Shown here piece after piece: positions 1 to 5,551 of a DNA stretch of 5,551 nt. Below the pieces are notes generated by a model. The model saw only the letters and a program-made list of their open reading frames with translations. It had not been told where the DNA came from and ran no database searches. Source of the stretch: an uncultured Anaerolineae bacterium (GTDB lineage Bacteria > Chloroflexota > Anaerolineae > B4-G1 > DUEL01); NCBI GenBank assembly GCA_937942115.1, contig CALDFY010000123.1, positions 1 through 5,551 of the forward strand, in the 5' to 3' direction. Both the position numbers and the translations under genes were made by a program. Numbering within the stretch: the stretch's first letter is position 1; each line of letters opens with the position of its first letter.

Positions 1-3000
1 CCGCAGCGTCACCTCCACCCGCTGGGTCACCGTCTCGTTGACCTCCAGTTCGGTCCGGTCGTAGGAGACCCGAATATCTATCGGCCCCTGGGCCCGCTCC
101 TCCTCCCAGGGGACGTAGTAGACGGCCGTCACCTGGTAGAGGAGCCCGCCCGTCTCGCCGCTGGCCTCCAGCGTGACGGTATTCCTCCCCACCGGCACGT
201 CGTCAAAGTAGAGGGTGTGGACGACGCCCGCCGCCTCCGGCGTCAGCGCGACCTCCTGGGTTGCCCCGCCGTTCAGGGTGACCCGGACGGTCCCCTCCAC
301 CGGCCGTTCGCTCCCCCGTTCCAGCGAGAGGACAAAGGCTTTCAGGGCCAGGACCGTCGCCTGAGTGGTCTCCCAGGTGCCGAAGGTGTCTTTGGCCCGG
401 ACCAGGTAGGTCAGCCCGCGCCCGATCAGGTCGGGGTCGCCGCCGGCGCGCATCAGCGCGGTGACCGCCAGCGCGGTGGTCTCCAAATGGGCGCTCTTGC
501 CCCACGCGCCGGTGAAGGACTCCACGCCGCTGGGCCAGTAGGCGGCGTCATGCTGGATGACGGCGGCCCGCTCCAGCCGCTGAACCAGAAACCGGGCCTG
601 GTCGCGGGTCCGGTCGGAGGCGGCCAGGGCGTTGACCATCAGCGCCAGGACGTAGGGGTCGTCCGCCTCGGACGCGTGGGCCAGCAGGTACTCCAGCGCC
701 CGCCCGACGCCGGGGTCGTCCCCATAGCCGGCCTCCACCAGCGCCCAGGCGACGTAGGCGGTGATGGGGAGCCGGGCGTTGGCCAGTTTGTGCCAGGACG
801 CAAAGTGGACACCGCCGTAACCGGGGTCCCAGGAGCCGTCGCCGTTCTGCTGCGCCAGCAGCCAGCGGGCGATGCGGTCGGTCAGCGCCGGGTCCACCGG
901 ATAGACGCGGGCCATATCCGTAAACTCCATCAGCCCGTAGGCGGTGTGCATCAAACTGGGCGGCGGGTCGCCGAAGAGGGAGAAGCCGCCGGGATGACCG
1001 TCCACCTCAAAGGTCAGCAGCCGCTGGTAGCCCATCGCGATGTACCGTTCGGCGGTCATCCGGATTTCCGGTGTCGCCTGCCCGGTGCGAACCAGGTAGT
1101 CCAGGATGAGGACGTTGGGGTAGGTGGCGGAGGAGGTCTGCTCAAAACAGCCGCTGGGCATCCGCAGGAGCCCCTCCAGGCCGTCCACCAATTGGGCCGC
1201 CGGGCCGGGGTAGACCTTGACCTCCACGCGGGCGGTGCCGGGGACGGCCTCTTCGGGGATGAAGACGGGGACGGTGGCCCTTGACTCCCGCAGCCAGTCC
1301 GATTCGGAAACCCGCTTTTCGGTCCCGTAGGGGACGACCGTCACCTCACGGGCGATGGCGTCCGACATCTTCTCGCCCCACGCGGTCACCTGCAGGGAGA
1401 AGTGCCCGAAGCGTTCGGCGCGGATGCGGAAGTAGGCGACCTCCACATCGTTGGGGCCGACGGTCAGGCTTTGGCGGTTGTCGGCGGCCAGGAGGGTGTA
1501 CCACGTCGCCGGCTCCAGTTCCAGCAGGACCTCCTGCGCTTCGGGCAGGTAGTTGTAGACGGCGACGGGGACGCTTACCTCGTCCCCCTGGGTCAGGGCG
1601 ACGGGGAGGTCCAGGTCTACGAAGAAGTCCTGGAAGACGCGGAGGGGGTAGGTGGCTGCGCCCAGTTCCCCCCGCTGGGTGCTGGCCAGGACCGTCAGCC
1701 GCCAGGTGGTGATGGAGTCGGCCAGGGGCACCTCCAGGCGCAGACGGCCGTTCTGGTCGGTGAGCGCCTCGGGGTTCCAGTAGAGGGTCTCGGGGAAGTA
1801 CTGGCGCAGGCGGGGACGCTCGGCCGGGGCGGCCACGCCCTCCTCTTTCGGGGCCAGTGGGGTCGGAAGAGGCCGGGGGGCTTCAACGGTCTCCCGGGGC
1901 ATCGCCTGAGGAACCCGGGTGGCAGGCACCGGCGCGCAGCCGGTCAGGACCCCGGCGGGGAAGGCGTAGACGACGGGGTTGCCCAGCGCGCGCGTCAGCG
2001 GCGAAGCGGTCGCGGGCACCAGTGCCAGGTAGATGGCGACGGGGATGAGCAGGAGCGCCAGCGCCACAGCCTGCCAACCGGGGCCGCGCCGTCCCTCCAG
2101 AATCCAGCCCACACCCAGCGTCACCCCGCCCAGGACGGTGGTCAGGAAGCCCAGGAAGATGAGGGCCAGCCACGCCTCCCGGAGTTCCGTCCCCCGCGCG
2201 GCCACGGAGACCAGCATCCCGCCCAGGAGCACGTAGGCGGCCAGGAGGACGGCGGCCAGTTGGGCGCGCGGGTCCCGTTCCCGCCAGCCGTAGACGGCCA
2301 GAGCGCCCCAGAGGGCCAGCCAGACCCCCAGGGTCAGCCAGAGGGCCCCGGCCCGCAGCGCCTCCCAGAGCATATACATCATAAAGCCGACGGGGAGGGC
2401 GATGACGGGGGAGAGGACCAGGAAGAGGACGAAGCCCACCGCGACCCGGCCCAGGGCCCGTCCCAGGACGCCCGTGGACCCCAGGCCCCAGCCCACAAGG
2501 GCGATCAGGAGCCCGGGGATGATGACCATGGCCCAGCCCAGCCCGTTTCCCACCGTCCGGAAGGCCCGCCATTGTTGCTGGGCCAGGCGCATCAGTTTTT
2601 CCCCATAGGTTCGGACGAAAAGGGAAAAGTCGCTGACGGCCGTCCCGGCCCAGGCGGCGCGGGCGGCCGTATCCTGCTGACGGCGGACCTCCGCCTCCGT
2701 CTCCCGGTCCAGCAGGACGGCGGGCTGAAAGTCGTGGACCTCGTAGCGGGGCTCCAGGAGTTCCCGTTCCAGCAGGAAGTAGAGGCGGGCGAACCCCGGG
2801 GCCTGTTCCTCCAGCGCGAAGACCGACTCGTCCACAATCGCCAGTCCCAGCGCGGAGCGGACCGGCTGGCCGTCCACCGCCGTGCGGAAGTCCAGGGTGG
2901 CCGTCTCGCCGGGGCGGTAGGTATCGGCGTCGCTGGAGACGGTCAGGTCCACCTGGCCCGGCATGTCCACCACGACGACGCGGGTATCCCGGACCAGCGT

Positions 3001-4812
3001 GCCGTCCCGCAGGAGCCGGTAGGCGTGGAGTTCCAGCGTCCCGAACATCGTCTCGTCCAGGTCTACGGCGAAGCGGGCACGGCCCTCTTCCACCGGCGCG
3101 GCGCGGGTGCTGACCGTCTGCCCTTCGCGGACGATGTCCAGATAGACGGTGCCCGTCCGGGCCGTCGTCAGCGCCTCCAGACGCATCGTCTCGCCCACCC
3201 GGTAGGCGGCCCGTTCGGCCCGCAGGAGCAGGGTTTCGGGGGCCCGGTCGGCCTCCAGGCGGACGCTCCGCAGGGCCCGGTCGCCGCGCGGCGTCCGGGC
3301 CTCTATCTCCAGGTCAGCGGAGCCGGAGGGGACGTAGCGGAATTCGGCCAGGCCGTAGGGGCCGGTGGAGAGCCGGTATCCTCTGCCGTTCACCCGCAGG
3401 GTCAGGTCGGCCCCGGCGGGCCGGCCGTCCGGGTACGAGGTCAGGATGAAGAGGATGTTCTCCACCCCCGGCTTCAGGACGCCGCTTTCGGGGATGACGT
3501 CCATCCGGAGCGGCTGTTCGGACACGGGAAGTATCCGGCTGACGGCTTCCCGATGGTCGGCGCCGTCCACAACCTCCACCTCCAGGCCGAACTCGGCCCG
3601 TCCCTCTTCCGGCGCCCCGCCGACGAAGAAGGTCGGCAGGTCAAACTGAAACCGGAAAACCCCCTCGTCGTCGGTGGTGCCGTGGATTTCCACTTTCTGG
3701 ACCCGTTCCACCTCGTAGGCGTAGCCGCGAATCGTCACCTTCCCCCCGGCGACGGGCTTGCCGAAGAAGTACTCGGCCCGGACGTGGCCGGAGACGGCGT
3801 CGCCCGGCCGGTAGAAGGTCCGGTCGGTCTCCAGCGTGACGCGGAATTTGGGCAGGACGTAGGGCTGGACGGTAACGGTGCGCTCAGAGACGGTGTCGCC
3901 CAGGGTGGCCTGGATGGTGTAGCGGCCGTGGGCGGCGTAGGGGGAGAGGGGGAAGTCCAGCGCGGCGATGCCGAACTCGGAGGCGGGGACGGCGCGGCGC
4001 AGGAGTTTGTCGCCGTCGGGGTCAACAATGATGAACTCAATCTCCTGTCCGGCGGCGGGTCTCATATCCACCGCGCCCAGCGCCAGCGCGCGGATGTGGA
4101 CGGTCTGGCCGGGCTGGTAGATGGGCTTGTCTGAAGAGACGAAGAGTTTGTATTCCCGGACAATCTGGATCGGACGCTCCACGGTGTCCTCCCCGGCCTC
4201 CGAGCGGGCCTCCACCAGGAGCCGGGCCTGGCCCTCCAGGTCGGCGGGGACGGTGAACTCCACATCGGCGGTGCCGGAGGCATCGGTGGTGCCCTGGAAG
4301 AGGGTGAGGGCGTGCCCGTCGGGCCGGCGCAGACGGACGGTGACGGTGGCGCCGGGGATAGGTTCGCCGTCGGTGGCGGAGCGGACCAGGACGCGCAGGG
4401 CGGCCCGGCTGCCGGGGGCCAGTTTCTCCTGCCCCAGGACGATGGTCTCCTGACGGTCTATCCGCTGGGGGAGGGTGGCGGCCCGGTAGGTGGCCGCGCC
4501 GAAGATGAGGACGAGGAGGGCCAGCGCGACGTGGAGGGCGGGGCTCAGGCGCAGCCAGAGGTTCCACCCCGTGGCGCGGCGCTCCATCTGCTGGCGCAGG
4601 CGCTGGCGGATGCGCGCATCCGCCGCCACCGGCATGCGGACGGGGTCCAGCGCGGCGTGGAAGGTGGTGCCCAGACCGGCGCGCAGGGCCTTCAGGCGCG
4701 CCAGTTCGTCCCGGCACTGCCCGCATTGGGCCAGGTGTTCTTCCACCCGAGCCCGTTCCTGCGGGCTCAGTTCTCCGTCCAGATAGGCCAGCAAATCCCA
4801 TTCCACGTGCAT
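1..4812 (-). CDS. Anti-sigma zinc finger / alpha-2-macroglobulin fusion with internal six-helix membrane block, C-terminus cut by window edge
   Basis: An uninterrupted frame of 1604 codons runs from ATG 4812 to the left edge without a stop. Order of parts: anti-sigma zinc finger (residues 1-40, H26, C30, C33); transmembrane helix (about 89-108); MG-type beta domains (about 110-667) with repeated Y-x-[PV]-G-[QDE] strands at Y232, Y334, Y537 and Y632 and the hallmark Y318-V-L-P-K-F; V660-D-E-S-V-F-A-L; six predicted membrane helices (about 758-934); Pro/Arg-rich linker (960-1000); A2M core from Y1005-F-P-E-T; thioester domain with C1222-F-E-Q1225; then an MG8/CUB-like and partial receptor-binding region. 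A2M-family proteins trap proteases or bind targets covalently through the thioester. Here the cytosolic head should bind the sigma factor encoded just upstream. There is no cleavable signal peptide; the first membrane helix would act as signal anchor. A bacterial A2M normally carries a lipoprotein signal and lies next to a penicillin-binding protein gene, so this architecture is odd. The A2M assignment is firm; the sensing role is inferred. Confidence 0.93.
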   Translation of the reverse strand, partial: MHVEWDLLAYLDGELSPQERARVEEHLAQCGQCRDELARLKALRAGLGTTFHAALDPVRMPVAADARIRQRLRQQMERRATGWNLWLRLSPALHVALALLVLIFGAATYRAATLPQRIDRQETIVLGQEKLAPGSRAALRVLVRSATDGEPIPGATVTVRLRRPDGHALTLFQGTTDASGTADVEFTVPADLEGQARLLVEARSEAGEDTVERPIQIVREYKLFVSSDKPIYQPGQTVHIRALALGAVDMRPAAGQEIEFIIVDPDGDKLLRRAVPASEFGIAALDFPLSPYAAHGRYTIQATLGDTVSERTVTVQPYVLPKFRVTLETDRTFYRPGDAVSGHVRAEYFFGKPVAGGKVTIRGYAYEVERVQKVEIHGTTDDEGVFRFQFDLPTFFVGGAPEEGRAEFGLEVEVVDGADHREAVSRILPVSEQPLRMDVIPESGVLKPGVENILFILTSYPDGRPAGADLTLRVNGRGYRLSTGPYGLAEFRYVPSGSADLEIEARTPRGDRALRSVRLEADRAPETLLLRAERAAYRVGETMRLEALTTARTGTVYLDIVREGQTVSTRAAPVEEGRARFAVDLDETMFGTLELHAYRLLRDGTLVRDTRVVVVDMPGQVDLTVSSDADTYRPGETATLDFRTAVDGQPVRSALGLAIVDESVFALEEQAPGFARLYFLLERELLEPRYEVHDFQPAVLLDRETEAEVRRQQDTAARAAWAGTAVSDFSLFVRTYGEKLMRLAQQQWRAFRTVGNGLGWAMVIIPGLLIALVGWGLGSTGVLGRALGRVAVGFVLFLVLSPVIALPVGFMMYMLWEALRAGALWLTLGVWLALWGALAVYGWRERDPRAQLAAVLLAAYVLLGGMLVSVAARGTELREAWLALIFLGFLTTVLGGVTLGVGWILEGRRGPGWQAVALALLLIPVAIYLALVPATASPLTRALGNPVVYAFPAGVLTGCAPVPATRVPQAMPRETVEAPRPLPTPLAPKEEGVAAPAERPRLRQYFPETLYWNPEALTDQNGRLRLEVPLADSITTWRLTVLASTQRGELGAATYPLRVFQDFFVDLDLPVALTQGDEVSVPVAVYNYLPEAQEVLLELEPATWYTLLAADNRQSLTVGPNDVEVAYFRIRAERFGHFSLQVTAWGEKMSDAIAREVTVVPYGTEKRVSESDWLRESRATVPVFIPEEAVPGTARVEVKVYPGPAAQLVDGLEGLLRMPSGCFEQTSSATYPNVLILDYLVRTGQATPEIRMTAERYIAMGYQRLLTFEVDGHPGGFSLFGDPPPSLMHTAYGLMEFTDMARVYPVDPALTDRIARWLLAQQNGDGSWDPGYGGVHFASWHKLANARLPITAYVAWALVEAGYGDDPGVGRALEYLLAHASEADDPYVLALMVNALAASDRTRDQARFLVQRLERAAVIQHDAAYWPSGVESFTGAWGKSAHLETTALAVTALMRAGGDPDLIGRGLTYLVRAKDTFGTWETTQATVLALKAFVLSLERGSERPVEGTVRVTLNGGATQEVALTPEAAGVVHTLYFDDVPVGRNTVTLEASGETGGLLYQVTAVYYVPWEEERAQGPIDIRVSYDRTELEVNETVTQRVEVTLR
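328..1200 (-). other. Thioester domain (alpha/alpha-toroid, complement/A2M type)
   Basis: Residues about 1205-1495. The thioester site is P-S-G-C1222-F-E-Q1225, where Cys and Gln side chains form the internal thioester in this family; human A2M and C3 have GCGEQ. Further family landmarks are the L-D-Y-L shortly after the site, G-Y-Q-R-L-L, the toroid repeat Q1322-N-G-D-G-S-W, and the domain end with G1478-T-W-E-T-T-Q-A-T. H1336 lies eight residues after W1328, the same spacing I recall for the reactive His of human C3 (DGVF to VIHQEM). All the key residues appear intact, so the thioester is probably functional. Confidence 0.88.
2011..2541 (-). other. Block of about six transmembrane helices inside the macroglobulin chain
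   Basis: Residues about 758-934 are almost continuously hydrophobic. Predicted helices are about 758-780, 790-815, 821-843, 850-872, 880-905 and 913-934. The short loops after helices 1, 3 and 5 of the block carry positive charge (R785 and R789; R844, R846 and R849; R908 and R909), while the others are close to neutral. By the positive-inside rule the block therefore enters from outside and returns to outside, which keeps both MG halves external and agrees with the N-terminal helix orientation. I do not recognise a transporter, protease or enzyme motif in it. Helix borders were estimated by eye. Confidence 0.8.
2812..4482 (-). other. Macroglobulin (MG1-MG6-like) beta-domain array of the fusion protein
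   Basis: Residues about 111-667. MG1-like: about 111-219. MG2-like: begins at E220-Y-K-L-F, with D228-K-P-I-Y-Q-P-G-Q, the best-conserved A2M N-terminal motif. MG3-like: follows Y318-V-L-P-K-F-R-V, a motif shared with complement C3 and insect TEPs, and contains F333-Y-R-P-G-D. MG4-like: about 426-528, with L446-K-P-G-V. Bait-region-associated/MG5-like: about 529-625, with Y537-R-V-G-E-T. MG6-like: from about 626, with Y632-R-P-G-E-T and V660-D-E-S-V-F-A-L. Domain borders are estimates. No bait region can be identified by sequence alone, because bait regions are not conserved. Confidence 0.8.
4483..4812 (-). other. Anti-sigma (zf-HC2/ZAS-like) head and first transmembrane helix of the fusion protein
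   Basis: Residues 1-110. The stretch L8-A-Y-L-D-G-E-L-S-P followed by H26-L-A-Q-C30-G-Q-C33 is the classic zinc-binding anti-sigma pattern H-x3-C-x2-C. The fourth ligand, usually a His or Cys near the N-terminus, is probably H2, which sits slightly closer to the conserved Tyr than usual. A basic, helical stretch (about 58-82, ending R-Q-Q-M-E-R-R) precedes a hydrophobic helix at about 89-108 (L-S-P-A-L-H-V-A-L-A-L-L-V-L-I-F). Basic residues before the helix predict cytosol-inside, so the zinc finger can meet the sigma factor and everything after is exported. Confidence 0.88.
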
Positions 4813-4813
4813 G

Positions 4814-5404
4814 TCACACCTCCTGCGGTGCGCAAGATAAATCTTGCGCCACGAGCCGGGCCTTCAGGGTCTGGTGGGCCTGATGGAGCCGCGATTTGAC
4901 GGTGCCGACGGGCAGGTCCAGCGCCTGAGCGATTTCCGGATAGGAAAGGTCGCACTGATAGCGGAGGAGGATCACAGCGCGCAGGTGTTCGGGGAGTCCG
5001 TCCACGGCCTGCCAGAGGAGAAGGGCCTGTTCGCGGGAGAGGACGATGGCCTCGGGGTCGTCCTCTTCGGGGTGGGGGGAGGGGAACCGTTCCAGGCGCT
5101 CTTCTATGGCCTCCCAGTCGGCAGAGGGAGGAGGGCGGCGGCGCGTATGGGCGCGGCAGCGGTTGACGGTGAGGCGGTAGAGATAAGTCTCAAAGCGGGC
5201 TGGCCCCTCTACCCGGTACGCCGGGAGCGCACGCAGGAGGTCCAGAAAGGTCTCCTGCACCACTTCCTCGGCGTCGCCGCTGTTGCGGGTGAGGAAGAAG
5301 GCGATCCGGTATACGTAGTCTTTGTACCGGTCGTACAGGGCCTCAAAGGCCAGGGGCTGCCGACGCTGGAAGCGCCGGATGAGTTCGTCCGTGGACAGGG
5401 TCAT
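4814..5404 (-). CDS. ECF-family RNA polymerase sigma factor (sigma-70 family)
   Basis: This 196-residue protein is a group 4 (extracytoplasmic function) sigma factor that would direct RNA polymerase to a small stress or envelope regulon. Region 2 spans about residues 19-90 and contains the family signature D44-A-E-E-V-V-Q-E-T-F53 followed by a basic end (R82-C-R-A-H-T-R-R-R90). A variable acidic linker covers about 91-125. Region 4 spans about 128-184, with the helix-turn-helix around Y155-P-E-I-A-Q-A-L and the recognition helix G167-T-V-K-S-R-L. Regions 1 and 3 are absent, as expected for ECF sigmas, and the length is typical. The ATG at 5404 is chosen because an AGGAGG lies 8 bases upstream and homology-like sequence begins right after it; an in-frame GTG at 5509 lies in a hairpin. 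The stop is one base before the next start, so the anti-sigma-like partner is co-transcribed and probably translationally coupled. The target promoters are unknown. The family call is very safe; the exact ECF subgroup cannot be set from sequence reading alone. Confidence 0.95.
   Translation of the reverse strand: MTLSTDELIRRFQRRQPLAFEALYDRYKDYVYRIAFFLTRNSGDAEEVVQETFLDLLRALPAYRVEGPARFETYLYRLTVNRCRAHTRRRPPPSADWEAIEERLERFPSPHPEEDDPEAIVLSREQALLLWQAVDGLPEHLRAVILLRYQCDLSYPEIAQALDLPVGTVKSRLHQAHQTLKARLVAQDLSCAPQEV
4818..4824 (-). promoter_or_regulatory. Ribosome binding site of the macroglobulin fusion gene, inside the sigma gene
   Basis: AGGAGGT ends 5 bases before ATG 4812 and encodes the last residues (Q-E-V) of the sigma factor. 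The two genes are separated by one base (TGA-C-ATG), so ribosomes finishing the sigma can start the anti-sigma fusion at once. Confidence 0.85.
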
Positions 5405-5412
5405 CTTCCCCT

Positions 5413-5418
5413 CCTCCT
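5413..5418 (-). promoter_or_regulatory. Ribosome binding site of the sigma factor gene
   Basis: AGGAGG followed by AGGGGAAG and then ATG at 5404, a spacing of 8 bases. It decides the start of the sigma gene against the in-frame GTG at 5509, which has no comparable site and falls in the loop of the inverted repeat. Confidence 0.8.
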
Positions 5419-5462
5419 GCGGGCGAGAGGCGAAAGTGCAGGTGGCCGGCCGTTGCTTCTGA

Positions 5463-5493
5463 TAGTTACATGCCGAAATGGGGCGAAAGGTTC
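5463..5493 (-). promoter_or_regulatory. Weak candidate promoter for the sigma operon
   Basis: On the minus strand GAACCT (5493-5488) resembles the AAC-centred -35 of many ECF promoters, and TAACTA (5468-5463) is an AT-rich -10 candidate 19 bases further on, a spacing longer than usual. If real, the -35 overlaps one arm of the inverted repeat and would suggest self-activation by the sigma. The match is poor and this is a guess based on position. Confidence 0.2.
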
Positions 5494-5527
5494 GCGGGGG
5501 TGGATTCACCCCACCCCCGACCTTTCG
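5484..5527. repeat. Strong GC-rich inverted repeat upstream of the sigma gene
   Basis: Read on the plus strand, arm 5484-5503 is CGAAAGGT, then TCG, then CGGGGGTGG; the loop is 5504-5510 (ATTCACC); arm 5511-5527 is CCACCCCCG then ACCTTTCG. The arms pair over 17 bases with a single 3-base bulge (5492-5494). No T-run follows in either direction, so it is not a typical intrinsic terminator. It could be an operator, an RNA leader structure, or the terminator-like end of a neighbouring gene outside the window. Confidence 0.75.
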
Positions 5528-5551
5528 GGCTATCCCCTCCCCGGGGGCAAC

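Larger units (their letters stand above)
5405..5551. other. Non-coding leader region of the sigma operon
   Basis: No credible coding frame is seen on either strand. Besides the inverted repeat and the ribosome binding site it contains a GGCCGGCC palindrome at 5444-5451 of no evident role. The neighbouring gene to the right is outside the window, so its orientation is unknown. Confidence 0.6.

Noticed and set aside
217..1284. Plus-strand open frame of about 355 codons
   Set aside because: It lies opposite the thioester domain, has biased composition and no domain signal, so it is another GC-driven shadow.
1883..2572. Minus-strand open frame of about 229 codons over the membrane block
   Set aside because: It is out of frame with the macroglobulin gene and its translation is Gly/Arg/Pro-rich with no hydrophobic helices, while the correct frame gives a coherent set of helices and continuous domains on both sides.
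1402..4134. Very long open frame on the plus strand (about 910 codons)
   Set aside because: It is the antisense shadow of the macroglobulin gene. Its translation is low-complexity (Gly, Gln, Asp, Val, Pro, Ala rich) with no recognisable motif, while the opposite strand encodes clear A2M domains in one frame. High GC with strong third-position bias often produces such frames.
4037..4801. Minus-strand open frame of about 254 codons overlapping the anti-sigma head
   Set aside because: The reading is Arg/Pro/Gly-rich with no motif; the frame from 4812 has the zinc finger, the helix and the MG2 motif.
5405..5509. N-terminal extension of the sigma factor from an in-frame GTG
   Set aside because: The added 35 residues do not resemble ECF sigma sequence, the GTG falls in the loop of the inverted repeat without a binding site, and the ATG at 5404 has a strong AGGAGG.
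5484..5527. Rho-independent terminator
   Set aside because: The hairpin is strong but neither strand has a T-run after it, so the call was kept as an inverted repeat of unknown role.

Overview
The window holds one two-gene operon, read entirely on the minus strand: an ECF-type RNA polymerase sigma factor followed one base later by a very large membrane protein that runs off the left edge. The DNA is strongly GC-rich. The style of both proteins (a short ECF sigma next to a zinc-finger anti-sigma beginning like 'LLAYLDGELSP', and a bacterial alpha-2-macroglobulin with a 'PSGCFEQTSS' thioester site) suggests a Chloroflexota bacterium, perhaps Anaerolineae-like. Planctomycetota or another GC-rich phylum cannot be excluded, and this placement is an inference from style, not from a search.

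Layout from right to left (direction of transcription): 5551-5405 is a non-coding leader with a strong GC-rich inverted repeat, a weak promoter candidate and a clear ribosome binding site; 5404-4814 is the sigma factor; 4812-1 (at least 1604 codons, no stop in the window) is the macroglobulin protein. The second gene's ribosome binding site sits inside the last codons of the sigma gene.

The large protein is the point of interest. It starts with an anti-sigma zinc-finger module (H26-x3-C30-x2-C33) and one transmembrane helix. It continues outside the cell as a chain of macroglobulin (MG) beta domains, then has a compact block of about six transmembrane helices, and then resumes as the A2M core domain and a complement-like thioester domain (C1222-F-E-Q1225). 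The C-terminal receptor-binding region is cut by the window edge. The charge pattern of the helix block fits both macroglobulin halves being on the outer face and the zinc finger being inside.

Working model (inference): the zinc finger holds the ECF sigma at the membrane. When a protease or a surface target acts on the external macroglobulin/thioester part, the shape change or cleavage releases the sigma, which then switches on its regulon, possibly including this operon. That would make it a one-polypeptide sensor that both traps and reports attack, using the same fold as animal alpha-2-macroglobulin and complement C3.

No RNA genes, mobile elements or CRISPR arrays were seen. The plus strand appears to carry no genes.
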